Assembly: GCF_937468385.1 (NCBI RefSeq)
Contig: NZ_CALBWS010000003.1
Coordinates: 62,001 to 126,000, forward strand
DNA length: 64,000 nucleotides
DNA from: Neobacillus rhizosphaerae
Lineage (GTDB): Bacteria > Bacillota > Bacilli > Bacillales > Cytobacillaceae
Direction: 5' to 3'
Shown here: positions 16,261-26,245 of the stretch, in pieces
How the letters are laid out: every line of letters begins with the position of its first letter
Position numbering within the stretch: the first letter of the stretch is position 1
Program-made: the position numbers and the translations under genes
Notes under the pieces: model-generated
The model's input: the letters and a program-made list of their open reading frames with translations, nothing else
Database searches by the model: none
What the model was told of the DNA's origin: nothing

Positions 16261-18075
16261 ATGAAAAAAACAGTTGAAAAACGGCTTACTCGCTCTGAAA
16301 TACCAGAGCACTTGACATGGAACCTATTTGATTTATTTCCATCTGAACAGGCTTGGGAAGCTGAATTAGAGGTAATTGAACAAGAAATAGTTCTGGTTGA
16401 TAGATTTAAAGGAACATTACATACTAGTTCGAGGGTTCTGTTAGATTGCTTATTGGCCCAAGAACAACTATCGATGAGAATTATTAAAGCCTGGACATAT
16501 GCGAGATTGAAACAATCCGCCGATGGTTCTGACCCAGTTAACCAAGCAAATTCAGCAAAATTATCAGCATTGCGCACAAAAAGTATCGCTGCTTTATCAT
16601 TTATCAACTCTGAGATTCTTGCTTTTGAGGATGGAGTGGTTGAAAAGTCCCTTCAGGAAGAACCTGAACTTGAGGCTTTCCGGAAAAACTTGATCGAACT
16701 TCTTGAATCCAAAAAACATAAGCTTACAGCGCAAACGGAAGAAGCACTAGCTGCTTTGGGTGAACTTCAAGGAGCGCCCTATCAAATCTATCAAATGACT
16801 AAGTTAGCTGATATGGAATTTGCACCAATCCTGGATGCAGAAGGAAATGAGCTTCCTGTTTCATTTGCCTTATTTGAGAATCGTTACGAATTTTCACCTG
16901 ATACAGTTGTCCGCAGGAAGGCTTACAACTCCTTCGTTTCAACTTTAAAGCAATACAGAAACACAATCGCTGCATCATATGCAACAGAAGTCAATAAACA
17001 AATAACCCTCGCCCGCTTACGCAACTATGAGTCGGTAACACATATGCTTCTTGAACCGCAGCAGGTAACGGTAGAAATGTATAACAATCAGATTGACATT
17101 ATCTATAAAGAATTGGCACCCTATATGCGCAGCTACGCCCAATTAAAACAAAAGGTTTTAGGGTTGGATCAAATGCTTTTTTGCGATCTAAAAGCACCAT
17201 TGGATCCGGATTTCAATCCGAAAACAACATATGAAGAAGCGAGTCAGGTAATCTTGGAATCTCTAAAAGTAATGGGACCTGAATACTGCGATATTATCGA
17301 AAGAGGTTTTAAGGAAAGATGGGTTGATCTAGCCGATAATATTGGAAAATCAACCGGCGCCTTCTGCTCCAGCCCTTACGGTGCCCATCCATACATTCTG
17401 ATTACATGGCAGAACAATATGCGCGGCTGCTTCACCTTGGCACATGAATTTGGCCATGCGGGACATTTCTACTTAGCTAATAAAAATCAAAGAATCATGA
17501 ATGTTCGTCCGTCGATGTATTTCGTCGAAGCCCCTTCCACGATGAATGAAATGTTATTGGGTCAGCATTTGCTTGCCGGAACGGAAGATAAACAGATGCG
17601 TCGCTGGGTAATCCTGCAGCTCCTAGGAACCTATTATCATAACTTTGTTACCCATTTGCTTGAAGCCGAATATCAACGCAGAGTTTACGCTCTCGCCGAA
17701 GCTGGCAAAGCCCTTACAGCCAAAACATTAACCGAACTTACTGGAGAAGTTCTTGCTGAATTCTGGGGAGACACGGTTGAAATTGATGAAGGTGCCAGCC
17801 TGACTTGGATGCGCCAGCCGCACTATTATATGGGCTTATACCCGTACACCTACTCTGCCGGTTTAACGGCATCGACAGCTGTTGCGCAAATGATTCAGGA
17901 AGAAGGCCAGCCAGCCGTAGATAGATGGCTTGATGTGCTTCGTGCTGGTGGAACGATGAAGCCGCTTGAACTATTAAAGCACGCAGGCGTGGATATGTCG
18001 ACATCAGACCCAATCCGTAAGGCAGTTGCCTATGTTGGCTCACTGATTGATGAATTGGAACAATCATATCAATAA
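16261..18075 (+). CDS. pepF: Oligoendopeptidase F, M3 family
   Basis: A 604-aa cytoplasmic zinc metallopeptidase. The HEFGHAGH motif (HExxH) lies at about residue 398, with the third ligand Glu in the VEAPSTMNEMLL segment, as in PepF/M3B enzymes. These cleave peptides of about 7-17 residues. The length is normal for the family. The start is ATG 16261 with GGAGGA 8 nt upstream; an in-frame TTG two codons earlier is too close to it. A GTGTCAGGCACC-type hairpin terminates the single-gene unit. Confidence 0.92.
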   Translation: MKKTVEKRLTRSEIPEHLTWNLFDLFPSEQAWEAELEVIEQEIVLVDRFKGTLHTSSRVLLDCLLAQEQLSMRIIKAWTYARLKQSADGSDPVNQANSAKLSALRTKSIAALSFINSEILAFEDGVVEKSLQEEPELEAFRKNLIELLESKKHKLTAQTEEALAALGELQGAPYQIYQMTKLADMEFAPILDAEGNELPVSFALFENRYEFSPDTVVRRKAYNSFVSTLKQYRNTIAASYATEVNKQITLARLRNYESVTHMLLEPQQVTVEMYNNQIDIIYKELAPYMRSYAQLKQKVLGLDQMLFCDLKAPLDPDFNPKTTYEEASQVILESLKVMGPEYCDIIERGFKERWVDLADNIGKSTGAFCSSPYGAHPYILITWQNNMRGCFTLAHEFGHAGHFYLANKNQRIMNVRPSMYFVEAPSTMNEMLLGQHLLAGTEDKQMRRWVILQLLGTYYHNFVTHLLEAEYQRRVYALAEAGKALTAKTLTELTGEVLAEFWGDTVEIDEGASLTWMRQPHYYMGLYPYTYSAGLTASTAVAQMIQEEGQPAVDRWLDVLRAGGTMKPLELLKHAGVDMSTSDPIRKAVAYVGSLIDELEQSYQ

Positions 18076-18088
18076 ATAATTTTTTTAA

Positions 18089-18122
18089 GGTGTCAGGCAC
18101 CAATGGTGCCTGATACCTTTTT
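18089..18122 (+). terminator. Terminator of pepF (GGTGTCAGGCACC family)
   Basis: GGTGTCAGGCACC / GGTGCCTGATACC 13-bp stem, 3-nt loop, then T5. It is one of several near-identical hairpins in the window. Confidence 0.85.
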
Positions 18123-18126
18123 GTAT

Positions 18127-18310
18127 GGAAAAGGGGCGGAGCGCCGCAAAAGCGAATTAGTTTATCCAATTCGAGTGAAATAAATACATTTTTCACTTCG
18201 AATTAGGTGAAGTTCTGCTCTGCTCACACCGCCTTTATTAAGTTAGCTTGGTTTTTAGAACGAATTGTATTTCCATGCTAGATGGTGGCGTGTAACGCCA
18301 TTTACGTTTT
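18127..18310 (+). repeat. Structured interspersed repeat, copy R2 (diverged)
   Basis: It shares the head GGAAAAGGGGCGGAGCGCCGC and the core CTCTGCTC-x-CACCGCCTTTATTA with R1/R3. The intervening hairpin arms differ in sequence while keeping pairing (for example GTGAAA/TTTCAC, CTTC/GAAG), which is compensatory change. It is directly followed by R3 in tandem. Confidence 0.7.
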
Positions 18311-18500
18311 CTGTGGAAAAGGGGCGGAGCGCCGCAAAAACGAATCACTTTAACCAGTTAAAGTGAAATACCCATTTCACTAGACGAAAGTTGTGAAGTC
18401 TAGCTCTGCTCTCACCGCCTTTATTAGGTGACTACGGCTTGTTCTCTAAATTTATATCCATGGGAGGGTTGGGAGTTGAGGCTCATGATAGTTTTTTATG
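18311..18500 (+). repeat. Structured interspersed repeat, copy R3
   Basis: Almost identical to the minus-strand reading of 4552-4746, from GGAAAAGGGG to CTCATGATAGTTTTTT. It contains three hairpins and a possible closing stem between GGCGG near the start and CCGCC in the middle. It lies upstream of the 18569 gene. Confidence 0.8.
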
Positions 18501-18568
18501 AAACTTTTCCATTTCCTTATCCGTATTATTACAGACCAAAACGAAAACATGATTGAGAGGGGCACATT

Positions 18569-20251
18569 ATGGGGAACATTTTTATATTCTCGTTAATTAT
18601 TGGAATCGCTTCAGCACTTGTTCTAATACCGATATATTGGAATGATCATTCAAGTAATAAAAAGGGCAAACAGCTAAAAATAGAAGCATTCATAACTGTG
18701 ATTGTCATAGTAATGCTACTAGTATCTGCCTTCTATTATTTTACTAATTTTGACAGAAATCTATCTTCTTTATGGCCGTTTGCAATTATCCTTACAGCCG
18801 GGGGAGCAGTATTTGCTAGAGGGAAGGAAAGAAGATTCAAAGTACTTCTCTTCATTGGAAGTCTTATTTTAGGGGTTTACTTCCTAACCGCATTTATTTT
18901 TAATGCTAATGAAAAATATGAACAGGCAAAAATGACGGATAAGGTAGAAATTAAGATTTTTGATGAAAAAGAAACACCTGCCAGTGTTCCACCACAATTT
19001 GCCCGCAACAAAATGAAAAAGGCATTTGGCCAAGTTCCTCATACCAGCTTCTATGAACTTGGGAATCTCCAAATTCAAAAGGTAAATGGAGAATATGTTT
19101 ATGTTGCTCCTGTAGAGTTCTCGGGATTTTTCAAATGGTGGAATGGAAATGAGACTCCAGGCTATTTTTCTTTGAGCGCAACCGACTCTTCTGCTAATCC
19201 AAAATTTATTAAGTCAACAATGGTTTACACACCTTCTGCATATTTTAATAAAAATATTGAGCGCCATATTCGTATGAAATTTCCGAAGAAGATTTTTTAT
19301 GGGGATGTACAGTTAGAAATAGATGAGAATGGAAAACCATATTATATCCGTTCCTATGGTGATTTTATTTCTGCACGGAATGGATTTTCGGCTAAAGGTA
19401 TCGTTCTCGTTGATGCTAAGACAGGTGTGACAAAGGAATATTCTTTATCTGCTATTCCTGATTTTATTGATGGTGCCGTCTCACCTGAAGCGATTAGCTT
19501 GAAAAACAGCTATTTCGGAAACTACATCCATGGTTTTTGGAATAGCAAATTTGGTAAATCCGACGTGAAGCTCCCTTCAGATGAAGGAACAGAGGCAAAT
19601 GTAAGTCCGATTTTTGATGAAAACGGAATCATGTACTATTTTACCGACTTCACTAGTCCTAAAAAAAATGTGGACTCGATGCTCGGTTATTCCCTGACAA
19701 ATGCAAGAACCGGAAAAGCGACTTACTATACCGGAAATCCAAGCGAATCCTACATGGATTCACAAGGTACCTTGCAGATCATCGAAAAGAAATTTATTGA
19801 AAAGAAATGGCATGGAAAGATGCCGATTCTCTATAACTTTTACGGGGAGGCAAGCTGGCTGACACCAGTTCTTGATTCCAATGGCTTCTTACAAAATTAC
19901 TTTATCGTCTCTGCGGCGAATCCAGAAATATCAGTGTATGGAATCACCCCAAATGAAGCGTTAAGACAATACAAAACGGCCCTGCAGCGTGGCCGCGGGA
20001 CTGTCGACGGCAGCTCAAAAGCTGAGGAAAAGGAAATTTCAGGTACGGTATTGCGCGTCTATAAAGAAAAATCTGGTGATTTTACTGTTGTCTCCTTTTT
20101 CCTTGACAACCACAAGAACTATATTATCTCTTCTGAAAAAGAACCAATGGTTATCTATTTAAAAGAAGGAGATAAAGTAACCCTAAGCTATTTGGAAACA
20201 GGCGAAGACTTTCAGCCAGCGAAAAAGGTAAAAATCGAAAATTTCGAATAA
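18569..20251 (+). CDS. Membrane protein of unknown function, 560 aa
   Basis: Four hydrophobic segments occupy the first 110 residues (about 3-21, 38-60, 66-82, 90-110). A large domain (about 115-560) follows on one side of the membrane. It is rich in short repeated beta units such as PVLDSNGFLQNYF and SPIFDENGIMYYF, which align with one another and suggest an internally repeated fold. The C-terminus (about 490-560, SGTVLRVYKEKSGDFTVVSFFL) looks like a small beta barrel. I cannot name the family. Single-gene unit ending in a long perfect hairpin. Confidence 0.7.
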   Translation: MGNIFIFSLIIGIASALVLIPIYWNDHSSNKKGKQLKIEAFITVIVIVMLLVSAFYYFTNFDRNLSSLWPFAIILTAGGAVFARGKERRFKVLLFIGSLILGVYFLTAFIFNANEKYEQAKMTDKVEIKIFDEKETPASVPPQFARNKMKKAFGQVPHTSFYELGNLQIQKVNGEYVYVAPVEFSGFFKWWNGNETPGYFSLSATDSSANPKFIKSTMVYTPSAYFNKNIERHIRMKFPKKIFYGDVQLEIDENGKPYYIRSYGDFISARNGFSAKGIVLVDAKTGVTKEYSLSAIPDFIDGAVSPEAISLKNSYFGNYIHGFWNSKFGKSDVKLPSDEGTEANVSPIFDENGIMYYFTDFTSPKKNVDSMLGYSLTNARTGKATYYTGNPSESYMDSQGTLQIIEKKFIEKKWHGKMPILYNFYGEASWLTPVLDSNGFLQNYFIVSAANPEISVYGITPNEALRQYKTALQRGRGTVDGSSKAEEKEISGTVLRVYKEKSGDFTVVSFFLDNHKNYIISSEKEPMVIYLKEGDKVTLSYLETGEDFQPAKKVKIENFE

Positions 20252-20260
20252 AACAGATAG

Positions 20261-20303
20261 GGTGTCAGGCACCATGTGAATTTTTCACATGGTGCCTGAC
20301 ACC
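20261..20303. terminator. Long GGTGTCAGGCACC-family hairpin between convergent genes
   Basis: A perfect 20-bp inverted repeat (20261-20280 with 20284-20303) with a 3-nt loop, placed between the convergent 18569 and 20313 genes. No clear T-run follows on the plus strand, but the stem alone is very stable. The outer 13 bp are the shared GGTGTCAGGCACC unit. Confidence 0.7.
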
Positions 20304-20312
20304 TTAAATTAT

Positions 20313-22073
20313 TCATTGAACTCTTTGAATTCTATTCTGAAGGCTATAGGTAAATGTTTTTTGTTTTGATGAGAGAAAATCGAGGAATGCTTCTAGGTCA
20401 GATTGCCCTATTTCTTTGTTTTTCGCTTGGGTAAATACGGTAAATCCATCTCCTCCTCCAGAAAGGAAGATATTCACTGTTACCGAATAGGCTTTATTCG
20501 GGTCAATCTCTGAGCCATCAGGCAATTTGATGTTCACGACCTTATCTCCCGGAGCTTTATTCGGATCCCACGTATAGCTGAAACCGGAAATTTGCAGCAT
20601 TTGCGTCTTTGTTCCCCATTGCTGGTTCAGTACATCTCGAATTTGTTTACCTGTCATTGTCATTTTGACTAATTCATTATTAAATGGTTGAACGGTATAG
20701 GCTTCACCCCATGTTATATCACCAGCATCAATATCTGCTCTTATTCCGCCAGGGTTTGTCAACGCAAAATCTGTATTCATTTGATTTCTTTGAGCATCCG
20801 CAATGAGGTCGCCCATTACAGATTCTCCACTATCATTTTGATTCGCAGTTAACTCCACAGATGTCGATCCAATCACCCTGTTTATTATGGGGTCAACCTT
20901 CGCTTCGTAACCTTCAATCATCCGTTTTATTTCCTTGTCCGGTTCTATACCTTCCTGAATGGTTGTCACGATTTCAGCCTTTTTCGAGACAATATCCTTT
21001 GTTTTTGGATCAATTTCAACATTTACATCAGCAAAGGCCGTTCCATAGGAATAGGCTTGGACAACTAATTTATTGTTAATCATGGCATTCATATAGGTAT
21101 GATTATGGCTGCCAAAAATAATATCCACTTCATCGTCCACCCGGTTCGCGATATTAACCAGCTGTCCTCTCCGATTTTCTCCATTTGGACTTGAAGTCCC
21201 GGGATTATGGGCTAAAACAACAATCGATTTAACATCTTGTTTTTTCAATTCGGCCACGTTCCGATTAATGGCCTCCACTTCATTATGGAACTCTATTCCA
21301 ACCACACCTCTTTGTACCACTATTATAGGTGTTTTTGTAGTCACCACTCCGATAAAACCAATCGGCATTCCATTTACTTTGATTACTTTATAGGGAGGTA
21401 AAATGGTTTTTCCCGTTTTTCCATTAATCACATTCGCGACGATCCAAGGGAATTTCGATCCTTTCCAGTTTCCTGTATTTGGATGTGTTCCTCCATGTAT
21501 GAGTCGAAGAAGTTCACTGACACCTTCGTCAAACTCATGATTACCAACTGTCCCAATAGCGAAACCCATCTTGTTCATAAATTCGATTGTTGGCTCATCC
21601 TGTAAAAGTGCTGAAACTGGCGGACTTGCACCTACCATATCTCCGACTTGGACAAGAAGTGTATTCTTATTCTCTGCTTCCCTTTTTTTTAAATATGCAG
21701 CTAAATAGTCTACCCGGCCAACCGGTTTTCCATTTACTTTTCGAGTTACATTCAATTGGCCATGGAGGTCATTTATCCCTAAAAACTTTACCTGTTTATA
21801 CCGCTGATTCTGGGCAGGCAGTTTTACCATTTTCTGCTTTACTTCCGGGCGGTCGGGTACAAAGTCGTGGTATTCTTTTGATAAACCATAATCAACCTTT
21901 GGCGGCTTCTGCCTGCTTACTTGTACACTCTCCTTTTGAGATGTCAGGCTAATATTCAAGACTTGACTTTGATTCGAATCGTTAAGAAAACGAGCTGAAA
22001 CACATCCATTTTCCACCCCTTCCATTAAGGAGAGGAAGGTGAAAGAAATTATTATCCTATATACCCACTTCAT
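20313..22073 (-). CDS. Secreted 5'-nucleotidase / 2',3'-cyclic-nucleotide phosphodiesterase
   Basis: A 586-aa protein with an N-terminal signal peptide (about 1-25). Its metallophosphatase domain has GINDLHGQ, GNHEFDEG and GSHNHTY metal-ligand motifs. A C-terminal 5'-nucleotidase domain (about 400-560, GDLIADAQRNQ, NPGGIRADI) binds the nucleoside. It should dephosphorylate extracellular nucleotides as in UshA or YfkN; it is shorter than the two-unit YfkN and lacks a visible LPXTG anchor. Start: ATG 22071-22073 with GGAGGAGG upstream; 11 upstream codons are discarded. Confidence 0.88.
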   Translation of the reverse strand: MKWVYRIIISFTFLSLMEGVENGCVSARFLNDSNQSQVLNISLTSQKESVQVSRQKPPKVDYGLSKEYHDFVPDRPEVKQKMVKLPAQNQRYKQVKFLGINDLHGQLNVTRKVNGKPVGRVDYLAAYLKKREAENKNTLLVQVGDMVGASPPVSALLQDEPTIEFMNKMGFAIGTVGNHEFDEGVSELLRLIHGGTHPNTGNWKGSKFPWIVANVINGKTGKTILPPYKVIKVNGMPIGFIGVVTTKTPIIVVQRGVVGIEFHNEVEAINRNVAELKKQDVKSIVVLAHNPGTSSPNGENRRGQLVNIANRVDDEVDIIFGSHNHTYMNAMINNKLVVQAYSYGTAFADVNVEIDPKTKDIVSKKAEIVTTIQEGIEPDKEIKRMIEGYEAKVDPIINRVIGSTSVELTANQNDSGESVMGDLIADAQRNQMNTDFALTNPGGIRADIDAGDITWGEAYTVQPFNNELVKMTMTGKQIRDVLNQQWGTKTQMLQISGFSYTWDPNKAPGDKVVNIKLPDGSEIDPNKAYSVTVNIFLSGGGDGFTVFTQAKNKEIGQSDLEAFLDFLSSKQKTFTYSLQNRIQRVQ

Positions 22074-22238
22074 GCAATTCCTCCTCCAATTTTGTAACCA
22101 AGCCATGGCTATTTTTTGCTATGAGAAAGAGGAATATTCATCTTCAAAGAACTGAAAATTTTTTCACTACACGCTTTGCAAAGAATTAACAAAAGGCTAA
22201 ATCCGAACAGTTACCTGCCTTGGATTCAGCCTCTAAAA

Positions 22239-23240
22239 TCAATTCCCTTTTTTAAATATTTTTTGATAAACTAAGGATGTCCTTACCTCAATTTTTAACG
22301 TCCCATTTCCATATATAGTTTTTATTAAAAATGGGACTCCTGTCGTGTTTTTAAACTGAAAGTCCGGTCCTCCATAGGAGACTGTTGCATCCCTTCCTGG
22401 AGACACATAGCCAACAGACAAGGAATGATGATGCTTTTCAACATAACTAACGCCGAGCTGATCAACGGCATTAAACAATGTCGAAGAAGTCTGGCAAATT
22501 CCTCCGCCAACTCCATCGACTAATTTCTTATTAACAATTTCTTTCGCAATTTGATATCCATGAGCGGAATTACTAGGTCCCACAGTTAAATTAAATGAAA
22601 AAACATCCCCGGTTCCGACAATGATATTATTTATTGCCTCTGCTGACAGTTCGATATTTTTCGACCTGCCCACAACCGAGCTATTAAATCTGGTGGTAAA
22701 GGATGCGATGGCCACCTCTCCTAATTGAGCCATATCCTCCTGATTATAACCACTTTCTGTCATATACAAAGGCAGTTCAATATCTCCACCCACTGCCGAC
22801 GCCTCCATCACCTTTTCAACCAACTCAGATTCCTCTAAAATAATTTTGGGCTTTCCTTTAATGATCTGGCCATTTGCATCTATTTTATCTAGAATCATCC
22901 GTTGGTCAAATCCAGGACTTTGATCAGTCCCCCGCGCAAGCCCCTTTGCCCACTTCTCAATTTCCTTTTTATAGGTTTCATTATCAGTTCCAAACCCCAT
23001 ATCCACCGGAAGAAAAGATTTTATAATATCCTTTGTATTTGGGTCTAACACATGAATCACTATTGGCTTTGGTTCCTCTTCCTTCTTGGGCTCTTCTAGT
23101 GGCTGTTTATCGGGCTTCTTCTGAGGTTTAGTTACATTTCCTTCTATTGTCTTATCCTTTGCGGTCTTTTCCGTACACCCTGCCCCACCTATTAAACTAC
23201 AAATGAATAAAATAGAAAAAAACCATGTCCGCTTCACCAT
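22239..23240 (-). CDS. VanW-family lipoprotein, YoaR-like
   Basis: The 333-aa protein has a lipoprotein signal (LIGGAGC, Cys22), a Lys/Glu/Pro-rich linker (about 28-60), and a peptidoglycan-binding-like region. The VanW domain follows (about 190-320) with GGGICQTSSTLFNAV and RHHHSLSVGYV-like histidine segment (KHHHSLSVGY). VanW is an accessory protein of glycopeptide-resistance clusters, but stand-alone copies like B. subtilis YoaR are common and of unknown cell-envelope role. No van genes are adjacent. TTGGGAAAATGG-type start region; the ATG is at 23238-23240. Confidence 0.88.
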   Translation of the reverse strand: MVKRTWFFSILFICSLIGGAGCTEKTAKDKTIEGNVTKPQKKPDKQPLEEPKKEEEPKPIVIHVLDPNTKDIIKSFLPVDMGFGTDNETYKKEIEKWAKGLARGTDQSPGFDQRMILDKIDANGQIIKGKPKIILEESELVEKVMEASAVGGDIELPLYMTESGYNQEDMAQLGEVAIASFTTRFNSSVVGRSKNIELSAEAINNIIVGTGDVFSFNLTVGPSNSAHGYQIAKEIVNKKLVDGVGGGICQTSSTLFNAVDQLGVSYVEKHHHSLSVGYVSPGRDATVSYGGPDFQFKNTTGVPFLIKTIYGNGTLKIEVRTSLVYQKIFKKGN

Positions 23241-23726
23241 TTTCCCAACTTCTCCTCTTATTCAATATTCAATGATGCAATAATAAAGAATACTCATGAG
23301 AAAATACTCCCACTCACCTATCCTATTCAAACCGGCATGTCAACATTACTAATGTTTCTTATTGAAAAAAAAAGAACTTATTACTGTTGTGGTGACAATT
23401 TATTGTAAATACTATGTATTACTGGAAAATTAGTTCTCAACCTATCCCTTTTTCCAATAATATTTAATGAACCATGGACAGCGGGAAAAAGGTTTTTTCA
23501 CGCCTAGCAGTTTCGAGTAAGGTTGTTAAGTAAACACAGAGACCTAACTCAATCAGCCTGTTGCGTAATTCTTTATTTTCGACATACATCTACATAAACT
23601 GAATTGAGCCAAGCAACGAGGACATTAATATGTTATAATAAAACTATCATTTTAATTTTTATATGAATGTTGTAATCCACATGTTCAACTTGGATACTGA
23701 AATAAAATGTATAAAGGAGTTTATTC
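23241..23726. other. Intergenic region without recognised gene
   Basis: AT-rich, between divergent genes. No open frame with a ribosome binding site was seen. A TATAAT at about 23634 may be the -10 of the 23727 gene but lacks a clear -35. Confidence 0.4.
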
Positions 23727-24152
23727 ATGACAAATTCAATCGAAACAGTTTATTTCTTAGAAAATCCTGAGAAGAATATTGTTAAATTTGCAACGGGTAC
23801 CCAGCTGCGCTATGAGGATATTATTAAAGAGGTTTTTGGTGTAGCTAGTATCAATGATTTACAAATGATGATTCAATATAACAAGGGTTTTCAGAATAGC
23901 ATTTGTAAAAGCCACGGGATTAGCGAAAAGAAGATTACTCTTGATAAAATAATTCGGGTCGCATCTAAAATGGACATGCTCCGATTAAAGAAAGAATTAA
24001 TTGACAACAAAAGTAATAATATAGATGATTTGCCTATCGAAGCAAACATCCCTATTACCTGTCCTTTTGATTCCATCATTAAGCTACAAGAAGGTATATT
24101 CCAATGGGATGACAATAATTTTTCCTACAACTCAGTAAATTCAGGTGCCTAA
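23727..24152 (+). CDS. Hypothetical protein, 141 aa
   Basis: Unrecognised. Charged, mostly helical cytosolic protein with a central segment HGISEKKITLDKIIRVASKMDML that could form a helix-turn-helix-like bundle, but no clear DNA-binding signature. AAAGGAG lies 7 nt before the ATG. The coding end overlaps the left arm of the following terminator. Single-gene unit. Confidence 0.65.
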   Translation: MTNSIETVYFLENPEKNIVKFATGTQLRYEDIIKEVFGVASINDLQMMIQYNKGFQNSICKSHGISEKKITLDKIIRVASKMDMLRLKKELIDNKSNNIDDLPIEANIPITCPFDSIIKLQEGIFQWDDNNFSYNSVNSGA

Positions 24153-24201
24153 CACCTTTGTGGTTATAACAATCAACCTACAAAGGCAAGGTGCCTTTTT
24201 T
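24143..24201 (+). terminator. Compound terminator of the 23727 gene
   Basis: CCTTTGT-GGTT pairs with AACCTACAAAGG. Outside this AGGTGCCT pairs with a second AGGTGCCT (two G-U pairs), and T7 follows. The outer arm is the AGGTGCC part of the GGTGTCAGGCACC family and includes the last codons of the gene. Confidence 0.7.
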
Positions 24202-24219
24202 TATATTAGAAAGAAGATA

Positions 24220-24257
24220 CTAAAAAACCGCTAGAGGATTTTCTAGCGGTTTTTTTA
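24220..24257. terminator. Bidirectional terminator
   Basis: AAAAAACCGCTAGA / TCTAGCGGTTTTTT stem with a 6-nt loop between the convergent 23727 and 24297 genes; it gives a T-tract on both strands. Confidence 0.88.
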
Positions 24258-24296
24258 GTGTCAGCGTTTTCCGTAACCAGTTGCTGATTCGTAATC

Positions 24297-25277
24297 TTAT
24301 TTACGTCTATTATTCTTCTTTGTCATTCTTCCTAATAAGAATGCTCCTGCTGCAACTCCAATGACGGTGTTCGTTTTTTTATTAAATACTTGCTTAGCTA
24401 CTAAATTTAAGTTTTGCGGTCTTTCTGCTAGACGTCTCATGAAATAACCATACCAATCATTTCCAAAAGGAACATAGGTACAGAAATTGTAACCTTCGCT
24501 AGCTAGTTTTAATTGAAGCTCTTTTCTAAAACCATAAAGCATTTGAAATTCGAATTTTTCATTCGGAATGTTGTTCTTTTTAACAAATTCTTTCAAATGA
24601 CTGATAATTCTATGATCATGTGTGGCAATTGATGTGAATTTCCCGTTTAACAGATGCCATTCAGTAATCTTAATAAAGTTAGCATCAATATCCTTTTTGT
24701 CTGGGTAGGCAATTTCTTCAGACTCTTTATAGGCACCTTTTACAATACGGATGCGGAAATTTTTATATTTTTCGAGATATTCTTGTGCTTCACGGAAATA
24801 GGACTGAATTACGGTTCCGACATTATCATATTCCAATGAAAGATCGTCTAATAGATCAAAAGTTGGCTCCAGGTGACTGAAGTCCTCCATATCGATATTA
24901 ACAAAAATACCATAACTGTCAGCTCTATCAACAATTTCTTTTACGTTGTTCAAACAAAAAGTATAATCAATATCCAGCCCTACTTGTGTTGGTTTTAAGG
25001 AAATATGTGCATCCACTTGACTCGCATGAATCGCTTCAATCACCTTAAGAATTTGTTCTTTAGCTGCTACTGCTTCTTCTTCTTTGAAAACAAATTCTCC
25101 TAAATTATCGATGGTACAAGAGATTCCCTTGGAATTTAGCTCTTTAATACTTTTGATGGCTTCTTCTATATTGGTTCCGGCTACGACAGATTGCGCCCCC
25201 AATTTTAAACCATACTTTTTAGCTGTACTATTAAGTAATTGATTTTGGGATAAGCCCATGAAAAAATCTTTCAACAT
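24297..25277 (-). CDS. Proline dehydrogenase family protein
   Basis: The 326-aa protein is a monofunctional proline dehydrogenase (TIM barrel, FAD): SLKPTQVGLDID, NIDMEDF, RIVKGAYKE, IATHDH and the C-terminal substrate motif YFMRRLAERP are all present. It oxidises proline to pyrroline-5-carboxylate and passes electrons to the quinone pool. The C-terminus (about 300-326) has a short hydrophobic segment, TVIGVAAGAFLLG, then a basic tail, likely a membrane contact. No P5C dehydrogenase is adjacent. It is PutB/FadM-like; I do not assign between these. Confidence 0.87.
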   Translation of the reverse strand: MLKDFFMGLSQNQLLNSTAKKYGLKLGAQSVVAGTNIEEAIKSIKELNSKGISCTIDNLGEFVFKEEEAVAAKEQILKVIEAIHASQVDAHISLKPTQVGLDIDYTFCLNNVKEIVDRADSYGIFVNIDMEDFSHLEPTFDLLDDLSLEYDNVGTVIQSYFREAQEYLEKYKNFRIRIVKGAYKESEEIAYPDKKDIDANFIKITEWHLLNGKFTSIATHDHRIISHLKEFVKKNNIPNEKFEFQMLYGFRKELQLKLASEGYNFCTYVPFGNDWYGYFMRRLAERPQNLNLVAKQVFNKKTNTVIGVAAGAFLLGRMTKKNNRRK

Positions 25278-25452
25278 AGCGATTTCTCCTTGCGATTAAA
25301 TTTACAATATTATTATAGCATACGCTTTCAATAAAAATTATTTTGCGAATATTCCCAATATAAAATATCAAAAAAAGTGGAGTTAGGCACTATTTTGTTA
25401 ATTATATGGATAATATATAGTTAATTAGATATTTAGGGAGCCTCTGCCTTTT

Positions 25453-26241
25453 ATGGAAAACTACACGAATAATAATACTGCAAGACGATATAAAGCTCAG
25501 GTGAGCATTCTCGGCACCACTCAATTACATCTTAGAAATCCTTATATTATTGGTTGGTGGTCTGCTGCATTTCCAGGATTTGGCCATCTTCTTTTATCAA
25601 AATATCTCCGTGGATTTGTCCTTTTTATTTGGGAGGTCGTTATTAACCTCCAGGCACATGTGAACCAAGCAATGATTTACTCATTTCAGGGGAAAATCGG
25701 AATGGCTAAAGAAGTTCTGGATACAAGGTGGTTATTAATTTATATCCCTGTATATCTTTTTGGCATATGGGATAGTTACCGTACTACTGTTGATATGAAT
25801 CAGGTGTATCTTTTAGCAAAACGAGAGAACCATCGATATAATACCTTCAGTCTAGGTGCGATGGAAATTAACTACTTAGATAAGCGAAAACCGAGTACTT
25901 CGGTTATTTGGACTATATTTATGCCGGGTTTGGGTCAACTCTATAACCATAGAATTATCACCGCACTATTTATCATCGTATGGTCTGTTATCTTTTTCTA
26001 CAAATCCTGTGTACTTGAAGCAGTTTCTATGCTTTTTTTAGGGCAGGTTCACCAAGCCACTAATGTTTTAAATGCTGAGTGGCTGCTTTTTTTACCCTCT
26101 ATTCATATCTTTTCCATTTATGACTCGTTGGTTTCTACAGTCGAAAATAATAAACTCTTTGAAGATGAACTGCGAAATTTTTTGAAAATGAATTATCAAC
26201 ATGCTAGTTTCGTCATTCAAAAAGGGAAAAAAGTGAAGTGA
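25453..26241 (+). CDS. Membrane protein with two tandem TM2-like repeats
   Basis: The 262-aa protein consists of two alignable halves (about 28-118 and 140-235). Each has a PG-[FL]-GHL/GQL turn between helices, a bulky hydrophobic pair, a conserved loop (AKEVLDTRWLL / ATNVLNAEWLL) and an ending GIWDSYRTTVDMN / SIYDSLVSTVENN. This is an internal duplication of a two-helix module resembling TM2-domain proteins. The function is unknown. It is followed 4 bp later by the 26246 gene, so the two are translationally coupled. Confidence 0.75.
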   Translation: MENYTNNNTARRYKAQVSILGTTQLHLRNPYIIGWWSAAFPGFGHLLLSKYLRGFVLFIWEVVINLQAHVNQAMIYSFQGKIGMAKEVLDTRWLLIYIPVYLFGIWDSYRTTVDMNQVYLLAKRENHRYNTFSLGAMEINYLDKRKPSTSVIWTIFMPGLGQLYNHRIITALFIIVWSVIFFYKSCVLEAVSMLFLGQVHQATNVLNAEWLLFLPSIHIFSIYDSLVSTVENNKLFEDELRNFLKMNYQHASFVIQKGKKVK

Positions 26242-26245
26242 TCAG